A stretch of 64,000 nucleotides of DNA, from contig CAVTGY010000001.1 in the NCBI GenBank assembly GCA_963734395.1, positions 1-64,000 of the forward strand, given 5' to 3'. A program made the position numbers and the translations under genes. Source of the stretch: Bog-756 sp963734395 (GTDB lineage: Bacteria > Actinomycetota > Acidimicrobiia > Acidimicrobiales > RAAP-2). The notes beneath the pieces were generated by a model. The model was given only the letters and a program-made list of their open reading frames with translations. It was not told the origin of the DNA and did no database searches. Of this stretch, positions 1-8,960 are shown in pieces; position 1 is the first letter of the stretch; the number at the start of each line of letters is the position of its first letter.

Positions 1-1
1 G

Positions 2-571
2 TGGAGGAGACGGCTGCCGCATGCCGCGCCCGCGGCCGTCGGCGACGAGGCGGCGGAGCTGGCGGCCAGTGCCGCGGCGGTGGCCCGGGAGATCGAGACC
101 GTGCTCTGGTGGGACGAGGGGCGCATCTTCGTCGCGTACGACGTCTCCCGAAGTAGCCAGTTGAGAGGCACGGGGGCGATGGGCCTGCTTCCCGCCGCCA
201 CCCACGCTCTGGCCGCATCGGGACTGTCCGAACGGGTCGCCGAACGCCACCTGCAGCGCGACGGGCCGATGTGGGGCCTGTTCGGCTTCGCTGCCGGCAC
301 GATCTCGCCCGGGAGCGGGGTCGGCTCCTACGTGCAATGGGACGGGAACGCCGTGTGGGGTGCGACGGCCTATTGGGCCTATCTGTTGGCAGCCCGGCTC
401 GGCCGCTGGGTCGAAGCCGGCCGGCTACGCGACCAACTCACAGGCTTGATCGACGCGCACGGATTCCGGGAATTCTATGACGCGGAGACCGGCGAACCCG
501 GTGGCGCGGGCGCGACATCGGGATTCAGCTGGCCTGCCCTCGCCTTGGACATGACCATCCCGTCCGGGTGA
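2..571 (+). CDS. C-terminal part of a glycoside hydrolase (MGH1/GH63-like), cut by window edge
   Basis: The reading frame is open from the window edge, so only about the last 190 residues are visible and the true start lies outside. A GTG at 80 is an internal codon, not a start. The visible part has the aromatic-rich look of an (alpha/alpha)6-barrel glycosidase: a WDEGR segment, then a GPMWGLFGF segment, and the closing motif GFREFYD...GEPGGAGATSGFSWPALALD. That ending is typical of trehalase, glucosylglycerate-hydrolase and GH63-like enzymes, in which a late Glu and the FSWPALALD turn close the active site. The substrate cannot be told from this fragment. It converges with the binding-protein gene that follows, 19 bases away. 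The family is fairly sure; the exact enzyme is not. Confidence 0.6.
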   Translation, partial: WRRRLPHAAPAAVGDEAAELAASAAAVAREIETVLWWDEGRIFVAYDVSRSSQLRGTGAMGLLPAATHALAASGLSERVAERHLQRDGPMWGLFGFAAGTISPGSGVGSYVQWDGNAVWGATAYWAYLLAARLGRWVEAGRLRDQLTGLIDAHGFREFYDAETGEPGGAGATSGFSWPALALDMTIPSG

Positions 572-590
572 CGCGCCTCCGGCGCTCTCG

Positions 591-1865
591 TTATTTCGCC
601 GCCGGGGAGTCGGCGAACTGCAAGACGTTCTTCGCCTTGTCATAGGTGACGAGATACACGGGGCCGAGCGGATAAGCCCGACCCGGAGCGAACGACACTG
701 GGACACCAGACCCGGGAATGGCGGCATTCCGAAGTGCATATCCGGCGTGGGCAAACGAGGATTCGGTGAGATTCTTTCCAGCTGCCTTGGCGATCGTCGC
801 GAACAGATCGATATTCAGGCACGCTGCCTCCACCGCGTAGAAGGTCTGGTCCGATCCCATCAGCGGGTTCGTCGGTGGGGTGATCTCGAGCGTCGGGTAT
901 GCCTTCCGGACAACGCGGTCACAGGCCTGGACGGCGGGAGTGTGCCAGAGCGCATAGTTCGAAGGAACAGGACTCGTCGTGAGGACATTCTCGAGGTATT
1001 TCGGTTGAATCGAGGCTCCCAGCACCGAGGTCTCCAGGCTGGACTCGTTGGTCGCGATCCACGCCGGCAGGTAGCTGCTCTGGTTCGCCTGCAGCGACTC
1101 GGGCCAGACGGTGGCACCGGTCCCGACCGCGACGACCTCGTTGACGCCGGCTAGCTGGAACCGCTGGGCGATGAGTGCGGCTTGCTGGTTCGTCGCCACC
1201 TCGTCGTCCTGAGGTGCGCCATCGACCGCACTCTGCACGACGTGCACACCCAACGACTTCAGCGATGACTGGACGACCTTCAACTCGGCTCCGTCGGTCT
1301 CCTGCCCGGCGAAAAGGCCCACCTTCTTGCCCTTGAAGACACCCTGGCGCTTCAGCACGGCCAGCTGCACCGGGTCATACGCCGTGGGAGGAGGCACCAG
1401 GGTGAAGTTGGGCGTGCTGCTCGCGGCCGGCGCATCCTGGAATGTTCCCGAGATGGTGGGGACATGGTGCTGTTGCAGGAAGCAGTCGGACTGTTGAGGG
1501 TTGATGGCGACGAAGACGCTGTCATCTTCGGACAACTGCGTGCACGCCGTGATGGCCGGCCCCGTCCCGACGGGATTCACCGCCACCAGATACGGCACGA
1601 TGTGGCGGCCGTTGATGCCACCCGAGGCGTTCAGGTTCGCGATCACCGCGTCGTACGCGTCGGGAAAGCTCCCCTGATTCAGGGTGATCCCGAACTGCCG
1701 GACGGCCGCCAGGTCGACATACGGAATCCCCACTCGGATGGTGGTTGCCGTCACCCCCTGCGTCGGGGCGCTCGCCGCGGCTGAGACCGGTGCGGCACCT
1801 CCGACGATTGCCACGGCGCTGAGCAGCAACGCACCGATGACAGGGAGGACGAGGCTTTTTCGCAT
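591..1865 (-). CDS. Branched-chain amino acid-type ABC transporter substrate-binding protein
   Basis: 424 residues. It has a clear export signal (MRKS, a hydrophobic run, then an APVSAAAS cleavage region) followed by a type I periplasmic-binding fold (Peripla_BP_6, LivK-like). Typical landmarks are the early TTIRVGIPY strand, the DAVIANLNASGGINGRH segment (the usual 'vNaaGGinGrki' hinge) and an ACTQLSEDD helix. Proteins like this capture branched-chain amino acids, amides or aromatic acids outside the membrane and pass them to a permease. No permease or ATPase gene lies beside it, so it is an orphan receptor here. A 141-base gap separates it from the upstream methyltransferase, so it probably has its own promoter. 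The ligand is unknown. Confidence 0.85.
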   Translation of the reverse strand: MRKSLVLPVIGALLLSAVAIVGGAAPVSAAASAPTQGVTATTIRVGIPYVDLAAVRQFGITLNQGSFPDAYDAVIANLNASGGINGRHIVPYLVAVNPVGTGPAITACTQLSEDDSVFVAINPQQSDCFLQQHHVPTISGTFQDAPAASSTPNFTLVPPPTAYDPVQLAVLKRQGVFKGKKVGLFAGQETDGAELKVVQSSLKSLGVHVVQSAVDGAPQDDEVATNQQAALIAQRFQLAGVNEVVAVGTGATVWPESLQANQSSYLPAWIATNESSLETSVLGASIQPKYLENVLTTSPVPSNYALWHTPAVQACDRVVRKAYPTLEITPPTNPLMGSDQTFYAVEAACLNIDLFATIAKAAGKNLTESSFAHAGYALRNAAIPGSGVPVSFAPGRAYPLGPVYLVTYDKAKNVLQFADSPAAK

Positions 1866-2006
1866 TCTGGGTCTCCGCGCAATTGAGCAGCCACCTACGG
1901 CCGCGCCAGGGCCTACAGTGTCATACTTCTGGGCCCAACGGGATTCGCACCACGGTCCGCGTCGACGGAGTGTGCTTCCGATTCAGACCGCGTGTTGCGT
2001 CGGCCC

Positions 2007-2876
2007 TCAGGTCGCTGCGAGCAACAACTCCTCACCTCTGGCCGTCCGGAGCCCGTCCGTCCGCTCGGCGAAATAGCGCTCGTTGAGTGCATCCGACGAG
2101 ACGTGGCGGGCCGTGCGAAACCCAGCCTCGAGCGCGAGCGACGTCATTTCGTCCGATGTGTAGAAGCTCACGAAGGGTGTCCCGGCTGCTTGCGCACCTC
2201 GCCGGGCCGCTTCGAATCCCGGCCGCAAGACCTCATCGACAAGTTCCGACGGTACGAGGAACGTCATGGCCAGCGTCGACCCCGACGCGAGCCTTGCGAT
2301 CTGCCGCAGCGTGGCGGCGTTGGCTTCCTTGGAGAGGTACAGGGTCACACCGGTCGAGACGACAACGGCTGGCCGCCTGGGGTCGAAGTCAGCGGCGACC
2401 AGCTGCTCCCACCACGATCCTCCCGCCTCGAAGTCGACCGGCACCAGGCGCAGCCACTCCGGCACACCGAAACCGAGCTCGACGAGACGCCGGCGCTTCC
2501 AGGCCTGTGGGCCCGGTTGGTCGACTTCGAAGACCCGGAGACGCGACGCCAGCTCGGGCCTCCGTTGGGCAAAGGTGTCGAGCCCGGCGCCAAGAATGAC
2601 GTACTGGCGCACACCGTGCTCGGCCTGCTCGGCCACCAGGTCCTCGACGAAGCGGGCGCGGGCGACAATGCCAGCCCGGAACCACCTTGTGCCGTCCGGA
2701 TCCATGTCCGGTCGTTGGCGCCAACCCTCCTCGGGTGCGGCCAGCCGAAGGCCGACCTCGTCTTCGAGGACGTGAGGAGGCGGATCGACCCGGACGTGCA
2801 TGGCGCGCCAGAGGGCGACGCGCACCGCCGTGCCCTCAGCCGCCTCGGCGTGGTCGTCTTCGCGTTCGTCAGCCAT
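2007..2876 (-). CDS. SAM-dependent O-methyltransferase of the LCMT/PPM1-like family
   Basis: About 289 residues from the ATG at 2876, chosen because GGAGGG lies 6 bases upstream; a longer frame starts at 2945 but would overlap the P450 gene. The glycine-rich SAM motif reads YVILGAGLDTFAQRRPEL, the signature of the leucine-carboxyl-methyltransferase superfamily, followed by an acidic residue in VFEVDQPGPQAWKRRRL. Family members methylate polyketides and other secondary metabolites or protein carboxyl groups. It is the last gene of a three-gene unit, only 16 bases after the P450 stop, which suggests it modifies the same small molecule. The acceptor is unknown. Confidence 0.83.
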   Translation of the reverse strand: MADEREDDHAEAAEGTAVRVALWRAMHVRVDPPPHVLEDEVGLRLAAPEEGWRQRPDMDPDGTRWFRAGIVARARFVEDLVAEQAEHGVRQYVILGAGLDTFAQRRPELASRLRVFEVDQPGPQAWKRRRLVELGFGVPEWLRLVPVDFEAGGSWWEQLVAADFDPRRPAVVVSTGVTLYLSKEANAATLRQIARLASGSTLAMTFLVPSELVDEVLRPGFEAARRGAQAAGTPFVSFYTSDEMTSLALEAGFRTARHVSSDALNERYFAERTDGLRTARGEELLLAAT

Positions 2877-2892
2877 GCACGCCCTCCATTCC

Positions 2893-4218
2893 TCAGCGCC
2901 GCCGGTAGCGAGCGCGACAGGGTGCGGCGGCGCGGGCCACGCCACCTATCTGCGCGGAGACCGGATCGGGATGCTGCGACCAGGACGGTTCCCAGTGGAA
3001 CTGGCTCAGCAGGCGCCGCGAGGTCAGCGTCATTGCCGCCAGGGAGAAGGGCCGCGCCGGGCAGGAGTGCCCGCCATGTCCGAACACCGTGACAAGCTCG
3101 GCGGCAGCCAACCCGTTGGGCATGCGCAATCGCCGACGGTTCCAGCGCGCCGGATCCCAGCAGTCGAGCCCCGGCACCGCGCTGCGATTGGTGAGTGGCA
3201 GCAGGGTGGCGACCGTCATGCCCGCGGGAACCACGAGCGGGCCTTCTTCGAGGTCGATGGAAAACGAGGAGAGGGTGAAGCGAGCCATGATGGAGCGCTG
3301 CGCCATTCGGGTCGACTCGAGTGCACATGTCTCGGCGAGGGCGGTCTCACCGAGGCGCACCCCTTCGGCTTCGTCGGAGTGCTCCATGAGATCGACGAGA
3401 TGCCAGCCCAGCGCGGCAAACAGGTTGGACATGGATGCCACGTGGATGAGGGTGATGTCGAGGGAGATCCCCGTGGCTGCCTCCTCCGCCTCGGCGTCGG
3501 CCCAGGCGTCCACGACCCGATCGAAGAGCATGTGCTCGGGAGCGCCGTCGCCATCGTGCTCACTCGTCCTTCGTTGTTCCAGCCCTAGCCGGAGCTGCGC
3601 CGTGACCTCGGCCAGCGCGGCGCGCTCCTCGGCTTTGTCGGTGGTGGCCACGTGGGCCATGGCGCCTGGGTGCACGAATGACTCCGCACCGTCGAGCTGG
3701 TCGAAAGATCGGATCAGCGTCTCGAAGCACTCTCCCTCGGCTGCGCCCGGCCCACCCCAGGAGGCCAGTCCGACCCGGTGACCCAGGCGCCGGCTGAGCG
3801 AGAAGAGATCGACCTCGCCTTCGGAGCCCAGTTCGTCGGCCGCGGTCTCGACCGCCAATTCCACGTTGCGCAGGTAGGCGGCGACGTCCTCCCGTCCGAA
3901 GAGCTGGTGCGGCAACACCCTCCGGCCGGTGAAGACCTCGTCGGGCAGCTTGCGCCGGAGCATCCGCCAGTCGGCCACACCCTTGCTGGCCGTCTCTTCC
4001 GGCAAGCCGTACAACGCGGCGACGCCCAAGGGTGAGAAGAGGAAGAGATAACGATCGTCGCCGCTCTCGACGATGAAGGTGTCCCCCAGGCGTGACCGGG
4101 CGTCTGCCAGGGCAGCCACCGGGTCCTCCACGACATCGTCCCAAGGGAGCCGGACCCCGGTGGCGATCACTGGCATCGGATCGGGACTCGGCGGACCGCC
4201 CGCCGGCCATGGCGTCAT
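2893..4218 (-). CDS. Cytochrome P450
   Basis: 441 residues, the usual soluble bacterial P450 size. The haem-ligand loop is FGHGGHSCPARPF (FxxGxxxCxxxxF, the Cys being the thiolate ligand) near residue 390, and the K-helix ExxR motif is ESTR near residue 305. The I-helix is unusual: where most P450s have AGxxT, this has HVASMSNLFAALGWH, with no acid-alcohol pair, so oxygen activation may depend on substrate or a different residue. The ATG at 4218 lies 6 bases past the MFS stop with AGAGGG in the end of that gene, so translation is probably coupled. No ferredoxin or reductase gene is nearby. The substrate is unknown. Confidence 0.87.
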   Translation of the reverse strand: MTPWPAGGPPSPDPMPVIATGVRLPWDDVVEDPVAALADARSRLGDTFIVESGDDRYLFLFSPLGVAALYGLPEETASKGVADWRMLRRKLPDEVFTGRRVLPHQLFGREDVAAYLRNVELAVETAADELGSEGEVDLFSLSRRLGHRVGLASWGGPGAAEGECFETLIRSFDQLDGAESFVHPGAMAHVATTDKAEERAALAEVTAQLRLGLEQRRTSEHDGDGAPEHMLFDRVVDAWADAEAEEAATGISLDITLIHVASMSNLFAALGWHLVDLMEHSDEAEGVRLGETALAETCALESTRMAQRSIMARFTLSSFSIDLEEGPLVVPAGMTVATLLPLTNRSAVPGLDCWDPARWNRRRLRMPNGLAAAELVTVFGHGGHSCPARPFSLAAMTLTSRRLLSQFHWEPSWSQHPDPVSAQIGGVARAAAPCRARYRRR

Positions 4219-4224
4219 GCGTCG

Positions 4225-5721
4225 TCAGCCCTCTGTGCCGGAGACCGCACCCTCCGCCGACGCGACTTCGGCCGGTCCGGCGGAGATGAGCACAGCACTG
4301 GCAATCGCTCCGAGTGCGAGGAAGCCCGCACCAACCGCGAAGGCCACGGCGAAGCCATGGACGACGCCGGCCTGTGAGGCCGCCGCGCCGTGGGCGACGA
4401 TGTAACTCGCGGTGGCGGTCGCCGCCAGGGTGTTGAGCAGTGCCGTGCCAAGTGAACCACCGATCTGCTGCGTGGTGTTGACCAGCGCGCTGGCCACGCC
4501 CGCGTCGCGATCTCTGACCCGCGTCAGGGCAGTGCTGCTGAACGCCGGGAAGGCCAAGCCTAGGCCGACACTCATCAAGATCTCCTGCGGGGCGACGTGC
4601 ACCCAGAAATCGCTCTGCACCCCGATCTGCGTCAGCCAGGCCAGACCGCCGGCGGCGATCGCGAGGCCCGCCGTCATCGGGATCCTCGGCCCGATCCGCG
4701 GGACCAGTCCGGACGATGCGCCCGCAGCCAGAATGATGCCGAACGCAAAGGGGAGGAACGCGAGCCCCGCTTTCAGCGCCGAGTAGTGCAGCACATTCTG
4801 CAGGTAGTAGCTCAAGAAGACGAACATGGCGAAGAGCCCGGCACCCGTGAGCAAGGAGGCCAGGAACGCACCGCCCCTGTTCCGGTCGCGGACCACCCGG
4901 AGCGGCAGAAGCGGATGGCTGGTCTTGGTCTCGAGGAAGACGAACGCGGTGAGCAGCACCACTGCGACGACGAGGAGCACGACAGTCACCGTGGCACTCC
5001 ACCCGTCGCTCTCCGCCTTGGTGAAGCCGTAGACGAGGCTGACCAGACCCAGCGTCGAGAGCAGCGCTCCGGGCACGTCGTAGCGCGTGGAGCCCGAAGC
5101 TCGGCTCTCGTGCACGATGGCGACCGCCGCGATGGAGGCGAGCACCGCGATCGGGACATTGACGAGGAGGCACCAGCGCCACGAGACGTACTCCGTGAGC
5201 ACGCCTCCGAGGAGGACGCCGATCGCCCCTCCGGCGCCCGAGACGGCACCGTACGCGCCGAACGCCTTCGCCCGCTCCTTGGCGTCGTGCTGGAAGGTGA
5301 TGGTCAGGATGGACAGGGCGGCGGGTGCCATCAGTGCGGCGAAGCCGCCCTGCAGGGCGCGGGCGGCGAAGAGCATCACCTGGTCGACGGCCAGGCCACC
5401 GAGCGCCGATGCGCCGGCGAAGCCCAGCAGCCCGACGACGAACACCCGCTTGCGACCCGAGTAGTCGGCGATCCGGCCACCCAGCAGCAGGAAGCCGCCG
5501 AAGGCCAGGGTGTACGCGGTGATGACCCACTGGCGGTTGGCCGTGGAGATATGGAGGGCATGTTGCGCCGATGGCAGCGCGATCGTGACGATCGACGCGT
5601 CGAGAACGATCATCAGCTGCGCCACGATGACCACCGCGAGAATGCCCCAGCGCCTCGGGTCGGGACCGTCGACGTTCAGCACCTCAGGGGACGAAGCCGT
5701 CACCATCTCGTTCGACTCCAC
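4225..5721 (-). CDS. MFS multidrug exporter, DHA2 (EmrB/QacA) family, 14 TM
   Basis: 498 residues with 14 predicted membrane spans. Motif A appears as LGGRIADYSGRKRVF, and TM1 carries the DHA2-typical LDASIVTIALPS segment. The GTG start at 5721 has GGAAGAG upstream; an ATG five codons in is the alternative. These proteins use the proton gradient to export drugs or self-made metabolites. It is the first gene of the operon with the P450 and methyltransferase, so it may export their product or give resistance to their substrate. The 257 bases upstream, up to the DoxX gene, hold its promoter and nothing else recognisable. Confidence 0.9.
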   Translation of the reverse strand: MESNEMVTASSPEVLNVDGPDPRRWGILAVVIVAQLMIVLDASIVTIALPSAQHALHISTANRQWVITAYTLAFGGFLLLGGRIADYSGRKRVFVVGLLGFAGASALGGLAVDQVMLFAARALQGGFAALMAPAALSILTITFQHDAKERAKAFGAYGAVSGAGGAIGVLLGGVLTEYVSWRWCLLVNVPIAVLASIAAVAIVHESRASGSTRYDVPGALLSTLGLVSLVYGFTKAESDGWSATVTVVLLVVAVVLLTAFVFLETKTSHPLLPLRVVRDRNRGGAFLASLLTGAGLFAMFVFLSYYLQNVLHYSALKAGLAFLPFAFGIILAAGASSGLVPRIGPRIPMTAGLAIAAGGLAWLTQIGVQSDFWVHVAPQEILMSVGLGLAFPAFSSTALTRVRDRDAGVASALVNTTQQIGGSLGTALLNTLAATATASYIVAHGAAASQAGVVHGFAVAFAVGAGFLALGAIASAVLISAGPAEVASAEGAVSGTEG

Positions 5722-5978
5722 GGCGTCTCTCTCTTCCGCTCGCCCGAGACTGACGGGACGTTTGAGGGGTCATCGAAAAAGCTAGCGGGGCCCGGGTCGC
5801 TCCCGTGCGCCGCACGATAGCGAGCGGTTGTCTCACCCCTCTTCGTCGAGCCCCCCGCCCTCAGCCGAGGACCCGGCCCGAAGGAGCGTCACGCGACCTC
5901 CGTCGCCCGGAGCGGCCACTCTTCTTCGTGTGGCGGGTTCCGACCTCTGCTCCGTTTCGGCTCGGACAACCCGATGCA

Positions 5979-6422
5979 TCAGTGGGCCGGGCTGGTTCCC
6001 CGGCCTCTTCGTCTGGCGGCATCGGCGAGCAGCCCGAGGCCGATGCCCAACATCCACACGTCCTTGCTCACCGCGATTCCCCCTTGCGACGGCCAGACGC
6101 TGCCCGGCTTGCGTAAGGCGGGTGTCCGGGCATACATGGCAAGGAGGGAGCCCGAAAATCCCGTCAGGGCAGCACCGGCCACCAGGTTCGGGACGAAGGG
6201 GGCCAGCAGGAGCGCACCCGTCAGAATTTCACCCGCAGCCAGCCCTTTGAGAAAACGCTCGGGCGGGACCGACTTGAGGAACGGGAAAGCGCCCGCCGCC
6301 ATGGCATGCACACCCTCTGCTTGCGCCGACGGACCGTCCCACTTGTCCAACCCGGAGTGGAGGATGAACGCGCCCGTTGCAAACCTGCCGGGAAGGCTTC
6401 TCGTCGGAAATCGAAGGAACAT
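5979..6422 (-). CDS. DoxX-family membrane protein
   Basis: 147 residues from the ATG at 6422, chosen over a 223-residue frame because AAAGG lies 7 bases before it and the DoxX-like sequence begins there. Four hydrophobic segments are visible: GRFATGAFILHSGLDKW, LAAGEILTGALLLAPFV, VAGAALTGFSGSLLAMY and WMLGIGLGLLADAA. DoxX-like proteins are quinone-interacting or redox-stress membrane subunits; in actinobacteria they often work with thiol-oxidation defence. It is transcribed divergently from an Ohr-type peroxidase, which fits an oxidative-stress pairing, with about 125 bases of shared promoter region. Confidence 0.78.
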   Translation of the reverse strand: MFLRFPTRSLPGRFATGAFILHSGLDKWDGPSAQAEGVHAMAAGAFPFLKSVPPERFLKGLAAGEILTGALLLAPFVPNLVAGAALTGFSGSLLAMYARTPALRKPGSVWPSQGGIAVSKDVWMLGIGLGLLADAARRRGRGTSPAH

Positions 6423-6547
6423 GCAACGACCTTTCTCGTTCTGATGGCGCCGCTGGATCGTACCCACTCGACCGAGCCCATCGAACCGGAGGATCAGCTT
6501 GAGGTCGGCGATAGCGTCTGGAGAGGGACATTCGAGAGGAGCCGAAA

Positions 6548-6995
6548 ATGACCAAATCGCTCTACACAGCCCAAGCGCATGTGACGGGTGGCCGAGAGCA
6601 GGGGCACGGCGTGACCAGCGACGGCGCGTTGGACGTGCAACTCCGCACACCGCGTCGAAATGGGTGGCGAAGGTGGAGGGACGAATCCCGAGCAGCTGTT
6701 CGCAGTCGGCTACGCGGCATGCTTCGAGGGAGCACTCGGCGTCGTCGGCCGTCGAGAGAAAGTAGACCTCGGGAGCGTCTCGATCGAATCAGAGGTCAGC
6801 CTGATCACCACCGAGAACCGGGGATTCAACGTTGCCGTGGGACTCGATGTCACGCTTCCCGGCATCAGTGAGCCCGAGCGCGCCATTTCGATCGTGGCCG
6901 CAGCGCACGAGGTATGCCCTTACTCGAACGCAACGCGCGGCAACGTCGAGGTGACACTCAAGGCCAACGGCCAGCAGGTGCCAACCGAAGCCTGA
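6548..6995 (+). pseudogene. ohr: Ohr/OsmC organic hydroperoxide reductase, one frameshift
   Basis: The frame from the ATG at 6548 (GAGAGGAG upstream) gives MTKSLYTAQAHVTGG...GALDVQLRTP. The rest of the protein continues in the next frame from about 6660 as GGEGGGTNPEQLFAVGYAACFEGAL through to the stop at 6995. Removing one A from the short A-run at 6656-6658 restores a normal ~149-residue Ohr. Both redox cysteines are present: the first in YAACFEGAL and the second in the Ohr hallmark VCPYSNATRGNV. Ohr detoxifies organic and fatty-acid hydroperoxides in the cytosol using lipoyl or other thiols. The preserved sequence suggests sequence error or a very recent lesion. No OhrR is adjacent. Confidence 0.85.
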
Positions 6996-7066
6996 CCATG
7001 GACTGACGTAGTGTCGGCACCCATGGTGGGTGCGTCCCGCAGGGCAGCCGAGATGGTCCGCTGCTG

Positions 7067-8629
7067 ATGGACCGCCGAACCTTTCTACGCGGGGCCACCG
7101 TGGTGGGATCGGGGTTGATCACCGGCGGCGCGGTGGCGGGGTGCTCGAGTCCAAGCCGCCGCTCCTCGAGCACCAATACCAGCACACCCTCATCGACCGA
7201 GCCGGGGAAAGGCCCGCCAGACTGGGCGAAGCTGAGTGGGTCTCTGACCGGCACCGTTTTCCAACCGAGTGACAGCGGGTACGCGGCCGCCGGCCACCTG
7301 TACAACTCGGTCTACACGCTGACTGCCGCGGCCATCGCCCAGTGCGAGTCGACAAGCGATGTGCAGCGCTGTCTCGCCTTCGTCCGCGAGCACGACGTGG
7401 AGGTGACAGCCCACTCGGGGGGACACAGCTACGGCGGCTACTCGTCGTGCCCCGGCCTCGTCATCGACGTGTCGCGCCTGGACACAATCTCGTCCGGCGG
7501 AACCGCCGGCGCCTCCGGTCAGACGTCCGTCACGGTCGGAGCCGGCTCAAAGTTGATCGACGTCTACGCAGGCCTGGCCGCGCAAGGTCTGCTCTTGCCG
7601 GGTGGCTCTTGCCCGACCGTGGGGATCGCCGGGTTGGCGCTGGGTGGCGGCATCGGAGTGTTCTCTCGGGCCTACGGGCTGACCTGCGACCAGATGACGT
7701 CGGTCGAGATCGTGACGGCGGATGGTGTCCTGCACCGGTGCGAGCCCGGGCAGAGCGAGGACCTCTACTGGGCCTGCCGGGGCGGAGGCGGCGGGAACTT
7801 CGGCGTCGTGACCTCGTTCGGGTTCTCGGCCCATCCCATTCCCGAGGCGATCACCCTCTTCACGCTGGAGTGGCCATGGCAAGCGGCGACCGACGTTCTC
7901 GACGCCTGGCTGCGGTGGATCCCGTCGGCGCCCGACGAACTCTGGGCCAACTGCCAGATGTTCAGCAGCGGAGCCATCGGAGGCGGGCTCGTCAAGGTGA
8001 CCGGAGTGTTCGTCGGCTCGGTCAGTGCCTGTTCCGCCGCCCTGAACCCCCTGACGACTGCTGTGGGTGGAGGCACGACCTACCGCTTCGTCGGGTCGGA
8101 GGACTACCTGACCGCCACGATGATAGAGGCCGGGTGCGAGGGCCAGCCGGTGGCCCAGTGCGCAGCTCCCGCGCAATCTCCGTTTGCGGCAAAGTCTTCC
8201 TACATCGGCGAACCGCTGCCGGAGGCTGCGGTGTCCGCCATCGCCTCAGCGCTGTCATCGCTCCCTGCATCGCTTCCCGGCGCCGGTGGCGGCGTCGTGT
8301 TCGACGGCTACGGCGGGGCGATCAACCAGGTGGCAGCGAGCGAGACCGCATTCGTCCACCGGAACGCCATCTCATGCGCCCAGTACTCCATTACGTACGC
8401 GAGCACGCCTCCGTCGCAACATGCACACTCTGCAGCGGCCGCCTGGCTCCAGGATCTGCACCAGGTCTTCGAGCCCGTGACGCTGGGTTCGTACCAGAAC
8501 TACATCGACCCCACGTTGGCCGATTGGCAGGAGGCCTACTACGGATCGAACCTGCCTCGTCTGCGCCAGGTGAAGCGGGCACACGACCCTGACGACGTGT
8601 TCCACTTTGCGCAGTCGATCCCGGCCTGA
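7067..8629 (+). CDS. Tat-exported FAD-linked oxidoreductase with BBE domain
   Basis: 520 residues. The N-terminus carries a twin-arginine signal (RRTFLRG) leading to a lipobox-like AGCS, so it is probably exported folded and lipid-anchored. A FAD_binding_4 domain follows, with SGGHSYGGY providing the 8-alpha-histidyl flavin attachment His and GGSCPTVGIAGLALGGGIG providing the second, cysteinyl attachment. FAD is therefore likely held by two covalent bonds, as in berberine-bridge, hexose- and glucooligosaccharide-oxidase enzymes. The C-terminal berberine-like segment is YQNYIDPTLADWQEAYYG...DPDDVFHFAQSI. Such enzymes oxidise sugars, alcohols or alkaloids, passing electrons to oxygen. The substrate is unknown. 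It stands alone and converges with the genes downstream. Confidence 0.88.
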   Translation: MDRRTFLRGATVVGSGLITGGAVAGCSSPSRRSSSTNTSTPSSTEPGKGPPDWAKLSGSLTGTVFQPSDSGYAAAGHLYNSVYTLTAAAIAQCESTSDVQRCLAFVREHDVEVTAHSGGHSYGGYSSCPGLVIDVSRLDTISSGGTAGASGQTSVTVGAGSKLIDVYAGLAAQGLLLPGGSCPTVGIAGLALGGGIGVFSRAYGLTCDQMTSVEIVTADGVLHRCEPGQSEDLYWACRGGGGGNFGVVTSFGFSAHPIPEAITLFTLEWPWQAATDVLDAWLRWIPSAPDELWANCQMFSSGAIGGGLVKVTGVFVGSVSACSAALNPLTTAVGGGTTYRFVGSEDYLTATMIEAGCEGQPVAQCAAPAQSPFAAKSSYIGEPLPEAAVSAIASALSSLPASLPGAGGGVVFDGYGGAINQVAASETAFVHRNAISCAQYSITYASTPPSQHAHSAAAAWLQDLHQVFEPVTLGSYQNYIDPTLADWQEAYYGSNLPRLRQVKRAHDPDDVFHFAQSIPA

Positions 8630-8719
8630 CCCCCTATGGCGGAGGCATCTCGGCGGAGAGCTCAACGGGCGGAACCGGCGGCCCCGTGCCTGCAGGCGCA
8701 GTTGGTCGGCGGTTCGAAG

Positions 8720-8960
8720 CTACTCCTTGAGAAAAGCCAGGAGGTCCGCGTTGATCGTCGGCGCTTCCGTTGTCGGCATGCCGTGTGGGAATCCCTTGTA
8801 CGTCTTCAGCGACCCGTTCTTGAGGAGCGCGGCGGACAAGGGACCCGAGTCGGCGTAGGGAACGATCTGATCGTCGTCGCCGTGCATCACGAGCGCTGGC
8901 ACCGTGATCTGCTTCAAGTCCCCGGTGAAGTCCGTCTGCGAGAACCTCAGGGCTGACCCT
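8720..8960 (-). pseudogene. Remnant of a chloroperoxidase-like alpha/beta hydrolase (C-terminal third)
   Basis: Recognisable sequence runs from about FSQTDFTGDL (8947) to the stop at 8720: VPALVMHGDDDQIVPYADSG, LKTYKGFPHGMPTT and NADLLAFLKE. This is the last third of a non-haem haloperoxidase-type hydrolase and includes the catalytic Asp (GDDDQIVP) and His (FPHGM), but the nucleophile half is missing. Homology stops almost exactly where the upstream glycosyltransferase gene ends (8961), so a rearrangement or deletion joined the two. Upstream residues in this frame are just the antisense of the neighbour. It cannot be active. Confidence 0.75.

Noticed and set aside
1930..1950. tRNA-like word CCCAACGGGATTCG, also found in the tRNA-Glu remnant
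   Set aside because: Only one short word matches; the T-arm stem cannot form. Probably chance.
3560..5530. A 656-residue open frame on the minus strand across the MFS and P450 genes
   Set aside because: Arg/Gly-rich shadow frame; the real proteins in the other frame have clear family motifs.
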